DNA of 64,000 bases from Marinobacterium marinum (lineage in GTDB: Bacteria; Pseudomonadota; Gammaproteobacteria; Pseudomonadales; Balneatricaceae). A program made the position numbers and the translations under genes. Location: the NCBI RefSeq assembly GCF_013868415.1, contig NZ_JACEMT010000043.1, positions 1 to 64,000 of the forward strand, written 5' to 3'. This document shows positions 38,234-48,384 of this stretch, piece by piece (the first letter of the stretch is position 1; each line of letters begins with the position of its first letter). The notes beneath the pieces are model-generated. The model did no database searches. It worked only from the letters and a program-made list of their open reading frames with translations, and was not told where the DNA came from.

Positions 38234-38728
38234 ATGTCTACTCGACGCCCCAAGTTCAGGCCCGAGGCCTGGCTCGCCACCTTAGCGCTGATTGCGATCT
38301 GCCTGATCAGCCTGGGTAATGTTATTGTGCGCTACGCGACCGATGCATCCTTTGCGTTCACTGAAGAATTTTCGGTGTTTTTTCTGGTGCTGCTGACCTT
38401 TTCCGGTGCGGCTGTCGCTGCCAGGCACAACCAGCATATTCGGATCGAATTGATCGAGCATCACCTGCCCAAAGGGATGTTGAAAGTGGTTTATATCCTA
38501 CAGTGGCTGGCCGGTATTACCGTACTGGGCATTACGGCTTGGTATGGATCGGTTTTTGCGCTGGAAGAGTATCAATGGGAATCCCTGTCCCCGGGACTGG
38601 GCCTCCCGAACTGGATTTATGTTGTTTGGCTGCCATTGATGGCGATTGCCATCATGGTTCGCATGACTCAGAACCTGATTGACCGTTTGAGTGGCAAGTC
38701 GCACGAGGAGGTGGGTCATGAGTCCTGA
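38234..38728 (+). CDS. dctQ: TRAP transporter small permease (DctQ family)
   Basis: The 164-residue inner-membrane protein has four hydrophobic segments and the DctQ features EEFSVFFLVLLTFSGAAVAA and HIRIELIEHHLP. It supports the large permease and docks the binding protein. The ATG at 38234 follows CGGAGCTGA; a TTG five codons upstream is less likely. It overlaps dctM by 11 bp, which implies coupled translation. Confidence 0.9.
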   Translation: MSTRRPKFRPEAWLATLALIAICLISLGNVIVRYATDASFAFTEEFSVFFLVLLTFSGAAVAARHNQHIRIELIEHHLPKGMLKVVYILQWLAGITVLGITAWYGSVFALEEYQWESLSPGLGLPNWIYVVWLPLMAIAIMVRMTQNLIDRLSGKSHEEVGHES

Positions 38729-40022
38729 TCTGCTAATGATCGGCAGCTTTTTGCTGGCCCTGTTGTTGGGTGTCCCCGTCGCTATTGCACTGGGTCTGGG
38801 TGGCGTGGTCGGTATTGTCAGTGGATTAACGCCCGATATGCTGGCAACTCTGGGAACCAATACCTACAACAGCGTTGCCAAATATCCGCTTATCGCGATT
38901 CCGTTGTTTATTCTCACCGGTTTGATTTTTGAAAGGGCAGGCGTGGCAGCCAGCCTGGTACGTTTTGCTCAGGCGCTGATTGGCCCCAGGCACGGCGGTC
39001 TGGCGGTGGTGGCAGTACTGGTCTGTCTGATCATGGGGGGGATGAGTGGCTCCGGGCCAGCTGATGCCGCAGCTGTTGCCATGGTGATGCTGCCCAGCAT
39101 GCGCAAGGCGGGATATCCGCAACCATTCTCGGCGACCTTGATTGCGGCTTCTTCCTCTACCGCGATTTTGATTCCCCCCTCCATTGCCCTGATTCTGTAT
39201 TCCATCGTGGTGCCGGGCGTTGATTTGCGCGCCCTGTTTGCGGCGGGATTGTTCCCCGGTATTCTGGCCGGTCTATCGCTGCTGGTGCCGGCTCTGCTGC
39301 TGGCGCGAAAGCACGGCTGGGAAAATCCTGAAGAGTCTGAGCGTCCTCCGTTGTGGGACAGCTTCAAGGCGGCCCTGCCTGCCCTGTTTGCACCGGTAAT
39401 CATTCTGGGTGGATTACGATCGGGTCTGTTTACGCCGACGGAAGCGGCTGTTGTCGCCGTAACCTATGGCGTGATCGTCGGTAGCCTTATCTACCGCAAC
39501 CTGGGTTTCAAAGAGCTGTTCAATCTGATTACTGAAGCGGCGGTGACCTCCGGTGTGGTGATGCTGATTATTGCATTGGCCGGTATCTTTGCCTGGGCGG
39601 GTACCACGCTGGGTACCTTTCAGCATCTGGCGGAAGCAATGCTGTCCCTGTCGGATAACAGCTGGACGCTCTTGCTGCTGGTGATGCTGCTGGTTTTGCT
39701 TGCGGGCATGTTGTTGGATGCGGTATCAATTTACCTGATTCTGATACCTATTCTGCTGCCGTTGATGAATCACTTCGGCTGGAATCCGGTCTGGTTCGGT
39801 ATCCTGCTGGCCATGAATATTGCGATCGGTCAGTTTACGCCACCGGTGGCAGTAAACCTGATGGTGACCACGCGTATTGCCCAGATTCGTCTGGAGCATA
39901 CCATGGGTTGGGCGCTGATCTTTATTGCAGCCATGGCTTGCAGTCTGCTGCTGGTGATGCTGGTGCCGGGGATTGCGCTCTGGCTGCCCGAAAAGCTGGG
40001 CTATGTGGTCGGCAGCTGGTAA
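38718..40022 (+). CDS. dctM: TRAP transporter large permease (DctM family)
   Basis: The 434-residue protein with about 11-12 membrane segments forms the sodium-coupled transport channel. Family motifs include IPLFILTGLIFERAGVA, GGMSGSGPADAAAVA, ASSSTAILIPPSIALILY and FTPTEAAVVAV. The ATG at 38718 sits behind GAGGAGGTGGG inside dctQ. The operon ends with no strong terminator in the 200 bp before exaC, so some read-through into exaC is possible. Confidence 0.93.
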   Translation: MSPDLLMIGSFLLALLLGVPVAIALGLGGVVGIVSGLTPDMLATLGTNTYNSVAKYPLIAIPLFILTGLIFERAGVAASLVRFAQALIGPRHGGLAVVAVLVCLIMGGMSGSGPADAAAVAMVMLPSMRKAGYPQPFSATLIAASSSTAILIPPSIALILYSIVVPGVDLRALFAAGLFPGILAGLSLLVPALLLARKHGWENPEESERPPLWDSFKAALPALFAPVIILGGLRSGLFTPTEAAVVAVTYGVIVGSLIYRNLGFKELFNLITEAAVTSGVVMLIIALAGIFAWAGTTLGTFQHLAEAMLSLSDNSWTLLLLVMLLVLLAGMLLDAVSIYLILIPILLPLMNHFGWNPVWFGILLAMNIAIGQFTPPVAVNLMVTTRIAQIRLEHTMGWALIFIAAMACSLLLVMLVPGIALWLPEKLGYVVGSW

Positions 40023-40226
40023 TCCAATGAAAGGGCGGGGAGGTTGGCTCCTCGCTCTTGCCGCGCTTTTCCTCCTCTGTTAAAACTTCCTACTGCTTAC
40101 TACTAAAGAGCAACCTTCTCGCGTCCAAGGACCTATACTCGGATATCGTGGGTGCTCGCTAAGATTGAATCGTCAATCGTTACTGCTCTTCGAGCGTGAT
40201 GGGAATAACTACAAGAGGCTAGAACT

Positions 40227-41747
40227 ATGATCTATGCACAGCCAGGAAAAGCGGACTCCATCGTCACTCTGAAACCGCGCTATGGCAACTTTATCGGCGG
40301 CGAATGGAAGGCCCCGGTCAAGGGGGAGTACTTTCAGAACGTTTCACCGGTGACTGGCGAAGCCTTCTGTGAAATTCCGCGCTCCACCGCTGAAGATATC
40401 GAGCTTGCGCTTGACGCGGCGCATGCCGCCAAGGATGCCTGGGGTCGCACCTCGGTTGCCGAGCGTTCCAATATTCTGTTGAAGATCGCGGATCGCCTGG
40501 AAGCCAACCTGGAACAGATTGCGGTTGCTGAAACCTGGGACAACGGCAAGGCCGTTCGTGAAACCCTGGCTGCCGACGTACCGCTGGCGGTTGATCACTT
40601 CCGTTACTTCGCCGGTTGTATCCGTGCGCAGGAAGGCTCGATTGGCGAGATTGATCAGAACACTGTGGCTTATCATTTCCATGAGCCGCTGGGTGTCGTG
40701 GGTCAGATTATTCCGTGGAACTTCCCGCTGCTGATGGCCGCCTGGAAAATTGCGCCGGCTCTGGCTGCGGGCAACTGCATCATTCTGAAACCGGCCGAAC
40801 AGACTCCCTGGTCTATCCTCAAGCTGATGGAGACGATTGAAGATCTGCTGCCGGCAGGTGTGCTGAATATTGTGAATGGGTTTGGTGCGGAAGCGGGCCA
40901 GGCATTGGCAACCAGCACGCGTATTGCCAAGATCGCTTTCACTGGCTCAACCCCGGTTGGTTCCCATATCCTGAAATGTGCGGCTGAAAACATCATCCCG
41001 TCGACGGTTGAACTGGGCGGCAAGTCCCCCAATATCTACTTCGAAGATGTCATGGATCATGAAGATGCATTTATCGACAAGTGTGTCGAAGGTACTGTGC
41101 TTGCATTTTTCAACCAGGGTGAAGTCTGCACTTGTCCGTCTCGTTTGCTGGTACAGGAATCGATTTACGACGCCTTTATTGCGCGTGTGATCGAGCGTAT
41201 TAAGCAGATCAAGCGTGGCAACCCGCTGGATACTGAGACCATGGTTGGGGCTCAGGCTTCTCAGGAGCAATACGAGAAGATTCTGGGTTACTTTGATATC
41301 GGTCGTGCCGAAGGCGCCGAAGTTCTGATCGGTGGTGACAAGGAACAGTTGGAAGGTGGCCTAGGTACCGGTTACTACATCCAGCCGACGCTGCTGAAAG
41401 GCACCAATGACATGCGTGTGTTCCAGGAGGAAATCTTTGGCCCGGTGGTCTCTGTGACTACATTCAAAGACGAAGCAGAAGCGCTGGCCATTGCCAATGA
41501 CACCGAGTTTGGTCTGGGGGCAGGCGTCTGGAGCCGTGATATGAACCGCTCCTATCGCATGGGACGTGGTATTCAGGCAGGTCGAGTCTGGACCAACTGC
41601 TACCACCAGTACCCTGCACACGCAGCCTTTGGCGGGTACAAGAAATCAGGTGTTGGACGTGAAACCCACAAAATGATGCTGGATCACTACCAGCAGACCA
41701 AAAACATGTTGGTCAGCTACGATATCAATCCGCTGGGCTTTTTCTAA
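40227..41747 (+). CDS. exaC: NAD-dependent acetaldehyde dehydrogenase ExaC
   Basis: ExaC oxidises acetaldehyde to acetate in ethanol catabolism. The 506-residue aldehyde dehydrogenase shows the N-terminus typical of the ExaC/AldB group ([12 protein letters not shown]), the NAD-binding [12 protein letters not shown], the catalytic glutamate in VELGGKSPN and the nucleophile region [13 protein letters not shown]. In Pseudomonas exaC lies directly beside pqqABCDE, exactly as here, and works with the PQQ-dependent ethanol dehydrogenase ExaA. No exaA or regulatory exa genes lie in this window. Confidence 0.9.
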   Translation: MIYAQPGKADSIVTLKPRYGNFIGGEWKAPVKGEYFQNVSPVTGEAFCEIPRSTAEDIELALDAAHAAKDAWGRTSVAERSNILLKIADRLEANLEQIAVAETWDNGKAVRETLAADVPLAVDHFRYFAGCIRAQEGSIGEIDQNTVAYHFHEPLGVVGQIIPWNFPLLMAAWKIAPALAAGNCIILKPAEQTPWSILKLMETIEDLLPAGVLNIVNGFGAEAGQALATSTRIAKIAFTGSTPVGSHILKCAAENIIPSTVELGGKSPNIYFEDVMDHEDAFIDKCVEGTVLAFFNQGEVCTCPSRLLVQESIYDAFIARVIERIKQIKRGNPLDTETMVGAQASQEQYEKILGYFDIGRAEGAEVLIGGDKEQLEGGLGTGYYIQPTLLKGTNDMRVFQEEIFGPVVSVTTFKDEAEALAIANDTEFGLGAGVWSRDMNRSYRMGRGIQAGRVWTNCYHQYPAHAAFGGYKKSGVGRETHKMMLDHYQQTKNMLVSYDINPLGFF

Positions 41748-41832
41748 GCCTCGCTTGTACTGAAGCTCTGCACAAGGATGTGCGATTCACGGCTGCTTCA
41801 CCCTGGCAGCTAATGCTCTGCAGCAATACCTT

Positions 41833-41857
41833 AACGGCCTACGGGCCGTTTTTTTTT
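41833..41857 (+). terminator. Terminator of exaC
   Basis: AACGGCC-TACG-GGCCGTT followed by a run of about nine Ts. Confidence 0.92.
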
Positions 41858-41945
41858 GTGCGCATTTCGGTCGCGTGCACTGTCTGAATGCATGCAGGGC
41901 ACGGACTATACCAATTCAGCTCCTAATTCGTTCCAAAGTACCATA

Positions 41946-41973
41946 TTGGCTCGGGGGGCGAGTTGCCTACTAT
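41946..41973 (+). promoter_or_regulatory. Possible pqqA promoter
   Basis: TTGGCT (41946-41951), 16-bp spacer, TACTAT (41968-41973), about 48 bp before the pqqA start. Moderate match to sigma-70. Confidence 0.5.
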
Positions 41974-42021
41974 CAAGGTGTCTTCAAACGACATATCGAT
42001 AACAAAAACGAGGAAAACACC

Positions 42022-42093
42022 ATGTGGACTAAACCTGCTTACACCGACCTGCGCATCGGCTTCGAAGTCACCATGTACTTCGCCAATCGTTGA
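42022..42093 (+). CDS. pqqA: PQQ precursor peptide PqqA
   Basis: PqqA is the ribosomal peptide whose glutamate and tyrosine are cross-linked to become pyrroloquinoline quinone. The 23-residue peptide begins [19 protein letters not shown], with E15 and Y19 in the required E-x-x-x-Y spacing, followed by FANR. Length is usual for the family. GAGGA precedes the ATG. The gene is followed by a strong hairpin before pqqB, so it is probably expressed far above the enzymes. Confidence 0.97.
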
Positions 42094-42099
42094 GCGTAT

Positions 42100-42128
42100 C
42101 AGGCAGCCTCGAGGGGCTGCCTGCTTTT
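42100..42128 (+). terminator. Attenuator-like hairpin between pqqA and pqqB
   Basis: CAGGCAGCC-TCGAGG-GGCTGCCTG, a perfect 9-bp stem followed by CTTTT. The short U-tract suggests partial termination, as would be needed for excess pqqA transcript. Confidence 0.75.
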
Positions 42129-42170
42129 CCTGCCGACAGGCAACTCCTACCCCCTGCGGATATTAGAATA

Positions 42171-43091
42171 ATGAAAATACAGATTTTAGGCTCAGCGGCC
42201 GGGGGCGGCTTTCCGCAATGGAACTGCAACTGTGATAATTGCAAAGGCTTGCGTAATGGCACTTTGAAGGCCAAGGCCCGTACCCAGTCGTCAATTGCTG
42301 TCAGTCTTAACGGAAACGACTGGATTCTGTTCAATGCATCCCCCGATATTCGCACCCAGTTGGAAAGCTTCAGACCCCTGCAGCCGAAGCAGGGCAAGCG
42401 TGACACCGGGATTGCTGCCATCGTTCTGATGGACAGCCAGATTGACCATACAACCGGCTTGCTGATGCTGCGAGAGGGATGCCCGCATCCGGTGTACTGT
42501 ACCGACATGGTTAAACAGGATTTAAGCACGGGCTTCCCGGTGTTCACCATGCTGGGACACTGGAATGGCGGCCTGGTGTGGAACCAGATCCCCAGCCATG
42601 ACACCTATAACGAATTCCAAGTGGCCGAAGTGCCAGGCATTACGTTGACTGCAGTCCCTCTGAGTTCCAGTGCGCCACCCTATTCACCCCACCGTAATGA
42701 TCCGCATCCGGGAGACAATATCGGCATGCTGCTGCGTGATGATGCGACCGGTCGCTCGCTGTTTTATGCACCGGGGCTGGGTCGGATCGAAGAGCATTTG
42801 CGTCCGGTTATGGAGCAAGCCGACTGCCTGCTGGTTGATGGTACGCTCTGGCGTGAAGATGAAATGATTCATGCCGGTGTGGGTGACAAGCTGGGCGTGC
42901 ATATGGGGCATCTGCCGCAGTCTGGCGAGCAGGGCATGGTCGCCTATCTGGACACCCTGAGCCATCCCCGCAAGGTGCTGATCCATATCAACAACACCAA
43001 CCCGATTCTGATTGAAGACTCTCCCGAGCGTGCCGTGCTGACCGAACACGGGATTGAGGTGGCCTTTGATGGCATGAGCATCGAACTCTGA
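42171..43091 (+). CDS. pqqB: PQQ biosynthesis protein PqqB
   Basis: PqqB is a metallo-beta-lactamase-fold protein thought to hydroxylate the cross-linked precursor. The 306-residue protein starts [20 protein letters not shown] and has the CNCDNC cysteine cluster. The fold's ligand motif is changed to DSQIDHTTG, and [10 protein letters not shown] follows near the C-terminus, all typical of PqqB. The ATG at 42171 matches the family start; the upstream frame runs through the attenuator. It is the first gene after the hairpin and lies 11 bp before pqqC. Confidence 0.96.
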   Translation: MKIQILGSAAGGGFPQWNCNCDNCKGLRNGTLKAKARTQSSIAVSLNGNDWILFNASPDIRTQLESFRPLQPKQGKRDTGIAAIVLMDSQIDHTTGLLMLREGCPHPVYCTDMVKQDLSTGFPVFTMLGHWNGGLVWNQIPSHDTYNEFQVAEVPGITLTAVPLSSSAPPYSPHRNDPHPGDNIGMLLRDDATGRSLFYAPGLGRIEEHLRPVMEQADCLLVDGTLWREDEMIHAGVGDKLGVHMGHLPQSGEQGMVAYLDTLSHPRKVLIHINNTNPILIEDSPERAVLTEHGIEVAFDGMSIEL

Positions 43092-43102
43092 GGACAACTG
43101 AC

Positions 43103-43861
43103 ATGAGCAACCGCGAACCGATGAGTCGCAGCGAGTTTGAGCAGGCACTGCGTGCCAAGGGCGAGCTCTACCATATTCACCATCCCTACCATGTTTCCAT
43201 GTATGCCGGTCAGTCCAGTCAGGAGCAGATTCGAGGCTGGGTGGCCAACCGCTTCTACTACCAAATCAACATTCCGTTGAAGGATGCGGCCATTTTGGCT
43301 AACTGCCCGCATCCGGATATTCGTCGGCAATGGCTGCAGCGCATTATGGATCATGATGGTTATGGGGGAGCAGACGGAGGCATCGAAGCCTGGTTGCAAC
43401 TGGGTGAAGCCGTGGGGTTGCGTCGAGATGAAATCCTGTCTCATGAGCATGTGCTGCCGGGGGTGCGTTTTGCCGTGGATGCCTATGTCAATTTTGCCCG
43501 TCGTGCGACCTGGCAGGAAGCCGCCAGCTCGTCGCTGACCGAGTTATTCGCGCCACACATCCATCAATCACGACTGGATGCCTGGCCGCAGCACTATCCG
43601 TGGATCAAGGAAGAGGGATATCAGTATTTTCGTAATCGACTGACCGAGGCGCGTCGTGATGTTGAACACGGTCTGCAGATTACGCTGGATCACTACACTA
43701 CCCGAGATCAGCAGGAGCGTATGCTGGAAGTCTTGCAGTTCAAACTGGATGTGCTCTGGAGCATGCTGGATGCGATGAGTATGGCCTATACACTCGAACG
43801 CCCGCCTTATCATACGGTCACCCGCGAGCGGGTTTATCATCGAGGGTTATTCAATGACTAG
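43103..43861 (+). CDS. pqqC: Pyrroloquinoline-quinone synthase PqqC
   Basis: PqqC is the cofactor-free oxidase that performs the last eight-electron oxidation and ring closure to PQQ. The 252-residue helical protein has [39 protein letters not shown] and [13 protein letters not shown], which hold the conserved active-site His, Tyr, Arg and Lys residues of the family. The ATG at 43103 follows GAGGAC. It overlaps pqqD by 8 bp. Confidence 0.97.
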   Translation: MSNREPMSRSEFEQALRAKGELYHIHHPYHVSMYAGQSSQEQIRGWVANRFYYQINIPLKDAAILANCPHPDIRRQWLQRIMDHDGYGGADGGIEAWLQLGEAVGLRRDEILSHEHVLPGVRFAVDAYVNFARRATWQEAASSSLTELFAPHIHQSRLDAWPQHYPWIKEEGYQYFRNRLTEARRDVEHGLQITLDHYTTRDQQERMLEVLQFKLDVLWSMLDAMSMAYTLERPPYHTVTRERVYHRGLFND

Positions 43862-44132
43862 GCCAGTATTGGAACAGACGCCACGCTTGAATGCCATGTT
43901 TCGTTTGCAATGGGAGGACGTACAGAATTGCCACGTGCTCTTGTATCCGGAAGGAATGATCAGGCTGAATGACAGCGCCGGTGCGATTCTGGCGGAAGTA
44001 AACGGCGAGCAGAATTGTGCCGCCATTATCAGCTCCCTGGAGACACGCTTTCCCGATGCAGGGAAGCTGGAAACCGATGTGCTGGAGTTTCTGGAGGTTG
44101 CCCGTGAGCAGAACTGGATCCGAGTTGACTGA
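43854..44132 (+). CDS. pqqD: PqqA-binding chaperone PqqD
   Basis: PqqD is the small RiPP recognition protein that binds PqqA and delivers it to PqqE. The 92-residue protein shows the family pattern [33 protein letters not shown] and the C-terminal winged helix [14 protein letters not shown]. It overlaps pqqC upstream and pqqE downstream, which should keep the partners at similar amounts. Confidence 0.95.
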   Translation: MTRPVLEQTPRLNAMFRLQWEDVQNCHVLLYPEGMIRLNDSAGAILAEVNGEQNCAAIISSLETRFPDAGKLETDVLEFLEVAREQNWIRVD

Positions 44133-45255
44133 TGTGCGGCCGGTGCAAGGCCCTCCGTTCTGGCTGCTGGCGGAGTTGACCTACAAGTGCCCGCTGCAAT
44201 GCCCATACTGCAGTAACCCGCTGGATTTTGCCGGTCATGGTGAGGAGCTGACGACCGAACAATGGGTAGAGGTTTTCCGACAGGCTCGAAAGATGGGCGC
44301 TGCCCAGTTGGGCTTTTCCGGTGGCGAGCCTCTGGTGCGACGTGATCTTGAGCAGCTGATTGCGGAGGGGCGTAAGCTGGGTTACTACACCAACCTGATC
44401 ACCTCGGGCATCGGCTTGAATGCGGACCGAATCGCGGCGTTTCGAGAGGCCGGACTGGATCATATACAGATCAGCTTTCAGGCCTCGGATGAAACGGTCA
44501 ACAATATGCTGGCCGGCTCTGACAAGGCTTTCCGTCAGAAGCTGAAAATGGCGCGAGAGGTTAAAGCCCAAGGCTATCCGATGGTGCTGAATTTTGTGAC
44601 GCACAAGCACAATATCGACCACATTGACCGGATTATCGAGCTCTGTGTGGAGTTGGAGGCCGACTTTGTGGAGTTGGCGACCTGTCAGTATTACGGTTGG
44701 GCTCATGAAAACAGGGATAGTCTGCTACCGACCCGGGCTCAGCTGGAGCGGGCCGAGCGGGTGACCAACGAATATCGGGAAAAACTGGCAGCAGAAGGTA
44801 ACCCGATCAAGTTGATTTTCGTGACGCCCGATTACTACGAAGAGCGGCCGAAAAAATGCATGAATGGCTGGGGGGAAATTTTTCTGACCATCACCCCGGA
44901 TGGGACGGCACTGCCATGCCATAGCGCACGCATGTTGCCCATCGATTTCCCTAACGTGAAAGACAGTAATTTGACGCATATCTGGCATGACTCTTTCGGT
45001 TTTAATCACTTCCGTGGTGATGATTGGATGCAGGAGCCTTGCCGATCCTGTGACGAACGGGAGAACGATTTGGGAGGCTGTCGTTGTCAGGCGTACCTGC
45101 TGGCCGGGGACATGAATGCGGCCGACCCGGTATGCAGCAAGTCGCCGCATCATCATAAAATCCTGGCAGCAAGGGAAGCGGCAGAGAAAGCCGGAAGCGA
45201 TCCTTCGATCACTTACCGCAACGAGCGCAATTCGCGGATATTCGCTCGTGGCTGA
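44104..45255 (+). CDS. pqqE: Radical SAM enzyme PqqE
   Basis: PqqE forms the carbon-carbon link between E15 and Y19 of PqqA. The 383-residue protein has the radical SAM motif CPLQCPYC (CxxxCxxC) near residue 30, [13 protein letters not shown], and a C-terminal SPASM domain with auxiliary cluster cysteines in CHSARMLP and [16 protein letters not shown]. The start is placed at GTG 44104, inside pqqD, because GGAGG lies 6 bases upstream; TTG 44125 and GTG 44134 are alternatives with no such site. It overlaps pqqD by 29 bp and the peptidase gene by 8 bp. Confidence 0.94.
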   Translation: MSRTGSELTDVRPVQGPPFWLLAELTYKCPLQCPYCSNPLDFAGHGEELTTEQWVEVFRQARKMGAAQLGFSGGEPLVRRDLEQLIAEGRKLGYYTNLITSGIGLNADRIAAFREAGLDHIQISFQASDETVNNMLAGSDKAFRQKLKMAREVKAQGYPMVLNFVTHKHNIDHIDRIIELCVELEADFVELATCQYYGWAHENRDSLLPTRAQLERAERVTNEYREKLAAEGNPIKLIFVTPDYYEERPKKCMNGWGEIFLTITPDGTALPCHSARMLPIDFPNVKDSNLTHIWHDSFGFNHFRGDDWMQEPCRSCDERENDLGGCRCQAYLLAGDMNAADPVCSKSPHHHKILAAREAAEKAGSDPSITYRNERNSRIFARG

Positions 45256-47122
45256 GCTGCGCCCAACCGCCCGGGAAGCGGTGACGGCCATGCATGACTA
45301 TGCGGGGCTGCGTTTTTATCGCGATAGTATACTGGGGGTCAGTTTTGAGGCGGGTACCGGTCGCAACCGGCTGTGCCGTTTTCAGGCCGGTCAGGCGATA
45401 TCGATGCTGCCTGAGGTATTCAGTGTACGCAGTCGGGTGCATGAATATGGGGGCGGCGCCTGGTGTCTGGCCGGTGACCAAGTCTGTTTTGTCAACGAGC
45501 AGGACCAGCAGGTGTGGTGTGTTGATCTGCCGGGACAGGGGCGTCCGCAGCAGCTGACATTTGCAGAGGGTACACGATTTGCCGATATGTTGTATGTCCC
45601 CGTGCTGCAGTCAGTCCTGGCTATCAGTGAATGTCATACGGGAGTCGGCACTGAAGCGAGCAACCGGCTGGTTGTCATTGACTTGCACCGGGGAAGTGTC
45701 AACACCCTGGCTGAAGGGGCAGACTTTTACAGTTCCCCGGCCATCAGTCCCAACGGGCAGCAACTGGCCTGGGTCGAGTGGGATCATCCTCGACAACCCT
45801 GGTGCAGTACGCGGCTGGTGCTGGCGCAGCTGAATCTGGAGGGGGAAATTGTGCAGCGCCAGGTGATCTCGGACTCCTATCTGGAAGCGGCCTGGGCACA
45901 GCCGCGATTTGCCCCGGACGGTCGCTTACATGCGGTGGTTGATCGCGATAACTGGTGGCGTATCGAAGTGTACACCGATACCGGCTGGAAAGCGCTGGGG
46001 CCTGCCTGCCCGTCGAATACTGAATTTACCACGGCTCCCTGGCAGTTCGGGCTTGCAACCTATGGCTGGAATGCGGCAGGTGAACTGCTGGCGTTGGGGC
46101 AGTGTGGTGGTTATTCGACACTGTGGCGATATGATGAGCGGGGCTGGCAGATTCTGAGGCCGGGGCTTGAGCAGACACCGACACGCCTGCATTCGTTGGT
46201 CTGTCAGGACAACCGAATGGCCTGTGTGGCCGAATTCGGTGGGTGTGAGCCGGCAATACTGGAGTTGAGCGGTAGCGAGCATGAGGATGGAGTGGTGCCC
46301 TGCAGAATCGTGCACGGGGGAAGCCGGCCCGAGTTTGTGCCTAGTCTGCCGGTTAGCCTGTCCATCGGCGAGGATGAACATGAGATCCCTTGTTTTCTGT
46401 ATCGTCCGTTGGATGCGAGTCCCGGTCAGCCCTTGCCAACGGTGATCTGGACCCACGGTGGTCCCACGGCTACAACGGCACCGGTCTTCAAACCGGCGAT
46501 TCAATACTGGACTCGCCGCGGTTTCATGATCGTGGATGTGAACTATCGAGGCAGTACAGGTTATGGACGAGACTACCGCATGCAGCTCGCCGGACAGTGG
46601 GGGTGCGCCGATGTTGATGATGTGGTGAGGGTCGCGCGCGCATTGATCCAGCAGGGGATGGCTGATGCCGACGCCGTGTTCATCCGAGGCAACAGCGCAG
46701 GAGGGTATACGACACTGAATGCTCTACGCCACACCGACCTGTTTCGCGGCGGTGCAAGCTTGTACGGTGTGAGTGACCCGGCCCGACTTGGCCAGCTGAC
46801 GCACAAGTTTGAATCTCGCTATCTGCATTGGCTGATTGGTGCCCCAGATCGGGAGGCGGAACGCTATCGGGTAAGGTCGCCGCTGCTCAATGCGGGGCAG
46901 ATTGATGTGCCGGTGATTTTCTTCCAGGGTGAACAAGACCGAGTTGTTCTGCCTGAACAAACCCGTGATATGGCAGCGTGCCTGATGGCACGCCAGATCC
47001 GGGTTGAAACACACTTTTTTGCCGATGAAGCGCATGGTTTTCGCCGTCCCGAGAATCAGGCTCAGGTGCTGGAACAAGAGCTGGCGTTTTTTCGCAGCAT
47101 TATGGCACTACCCGCAGACTGA
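45248..47122 (+). CDS. pqqH: S9-family peptidase of the pqq operon
   Basis: This is a prolyl-oligopeptidase-type serine peptidase. In Pseudomonas a peptidase of this kind ends the pqqABCDE operon (pqqH) and may help trim the modified PqqA. The 624-residue protein has an N-terminal beta-propeller (about 20-370) and a C-terminal hydrolase domain with HGGPTATT, the nucleophile [15 protein letters not shown] (aspartate) and DEAHGF (histidine). The start is GTG 45248, overlapping the pqqE stop. The role in PQQ release is inferred from position. Confidence 0.85.
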   Translation: MAELRPTAREAVTAMHDYAGLRFYRDSILGVSFEAGTGRNRLCRFQAGQAISMLPEVFSVRSRVHEYGGGAWCLAGDQVCFVNEQDQQVWCVDLPGQGRPQQLTFAEGTRFADMLYVPVLQSVLAISECHTGVGTEASNRLVVIDLHRGSVNTLAEGADFYSSPAISPNGQQLAWVEWDHPRQPWCSTRLVLAQLNLEGEIVQRQVISDSYLEAAWAQPRFAPDGRLHAVVDRDNWWRIEVYTDTGWKALGPACPSNTEFTTAPWQFGLATYGWNAAGELLALGQCGGYSTLWRYDERGWQILRPGLEQTPTRLHSLVCQDNRMACVAEFGGCEPAILELSGSEHEDGVVPCRIVHGGSRPEFVPSLPVSLSIGEDEHEIPCFLYRPLDASPGQPLPTVIWTHGGPTATTAPVFKPAIQYWTRRGFMIVDVNYRGSTGYGRDYRMQLAGQWGCADVDDVVRVARALIQQGMADADAVFIRGNSAGGYTTLNALRHTDLFRGGASLYGVSDPARLGQLTHKFESRYLHWLIGAPDREAERYRVRSPLLNAGQIDVPVIFFQGEQDRVVLPEQTRDMAACLMARQIRVETHFFADEAHGFRRPENQAQVLEQELAFFRSIMALPAD

Positions 47123-47342
47123 TCATTTGATCGCTTTTTAAATTCTCTTCTTGCTTGTCGCCAAGTACGGCGAAGGGCCTACCTTGCCTGCACGGCAGGG
47201 ACACACGAATTTCTCATCGCGCATGCTAAGCTCAATTGAAGGCTGACGCAGCGCTGCCAGCCTTCATGTCTCGATAATCTCAAAGTGATAGCCCTTAATG
47301 GCCGGGAAGTCTGCCCCGGCAGGGCAATGAAAGGACGACATC

Positions 47343-48095
47343 ATGGTTGTTAAGCGGGTAGGGCCCAATCTTCGGGGACGTGACTTTGTAGTGGGTGATG
47401 TTCATGGCTGGCTGAAGCCGCTGGAAGCTGAACTGGAGGCTTTGTGTTTTGACCCGGTGCATGACCGACTGTTTTCGGTTGGTGATTTGATCAATCGGGG
47501 GCCTGATTCGGCTGCTTGTCTGGAGCTGTGCCGGCAGCCCTGGTTTTATGCCGTACGCGGTAATCATGAACAAATCCTGTTTAATTGGTTGCATGATCCG
47601 GCCAGTGCTGATGTCGAGGCCTGGATGCGCTATGGCGGTCAGGCCTGGCTGGGAACCGGCCCCGAACATTTTTTTACTCGCCATCCGGTACTGAGGCATT
47701 ACGCGGAACAGCTGGCTATTGAAATGCCTTGGGTGATCGAGTTGAGCCTGGAGGATGGCAGGCGCGTGGCAATTTCACATAGCACGCTGCCGGAGGGCGA
47801 CTGGATGGATTTGCAGTTGCGCTTACCGCATGACGCTGCGTTGCGGGAAAGCATTTTATGGGACAGGCCGGTCAAGGCGGCGGGGTTCAGGCGTGTGATC
47901 GACGGTATTGACTTGTGTGTGCATGGTCACGTGATTTTGCCGCATGTCATACGCAGGGGAAATGCCGTCTACATCGATACCGGCGCGGCCCTGTTTGACA
48001 GTCGTTATCGAAACGGTGGTGGGGTGGTGCAGCCGCGAATTACCGCGCTGCCGGTGGATGATCTGTTTCGGGTGCCTGAAGGTGTAAGCCTGTAG
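47343..48095 (+). CDS. PP1/PrpA-like metallophosphatase
   Basis: The 250-residue metallophosphoesterase has the three motifs of bacterial serine/threonine phosphatases of the PrpA/PrpB and lambda type: GDVHGWL near residue 18, GDLINRGPDS near 47 and RGNHEQ near 72. Further metal ligands are in AISHSTLP and VHGHVILP. It may dephosphorylate proteins or nucleotides; ApaH is a more distant relative. It stands alone: the 220 bp upstream holds no gene, and the paa operon follows after 290 bp. Confidence 0.85.
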   Translation: MVVKRVGPNLRGRDFVVGDVHGWLKPLEAELEALCFDPVHDRLFSVGDLINRGPDSAACLELCRQPWFYAVRGNHEQILFNWLHDPASADVEAWMRYGGQAWLGTGPEHFFTRHPVLRHYAEQLAIEMPWVIELSLEDGRRVAISHSTLPEGDWMDLQLRLPHDAALRESILWDRPVKAAGFRRVIDGIDLCVHGHVILPHVIRRGNAVYIDTGAALFDSRYRNGGGVVQPRITALPVDDLFRVPEGVSL

Positions 48096-48159
48096 CGGCC
48101 GCACCATAAGGCTGCGGGTGGGCTAGACTGAAAGGGTTGAGACAGGTCAAATCTTCAAG

Positions 48160-48200
48160 TGATACAGTTATTGAAAATATTTTGTATATTTGTGTATCAT
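48160..48200 (+). promoter_or_regulatory. paa promoter with symmetric operator arms
   Basis: TTGAAA (48171-48176), 18 bp, TATCAT (48195-48200). Arms TGATACA (48160-48166) and TGTATCA (48193-48199) are exact inverted copies 33 bp apart, flanking the -35 and overlapping the -10. The layout suits a repressor such as PaaX, whose sites contain a TGATTC core, but the match is only partial. The leader to 48384 has no gene. Confidence 0.55.
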
Positions 48201-48384
48201 TAATCGAAAGAGATGGTGTACATTTAAGCTATCGCATGCGGGCGGACGTATCTTCTGTCATTGGCCTGTTCCCGCGCTAGGTGCTCAAGGGCTGATGGAG
48301 CAGTGCGATACAAAAAGCCTGAATGGCTTACAAAAATAAGTTACACAGTGCGACTGTATGAACATAAGATCGGAGAGCATAACG

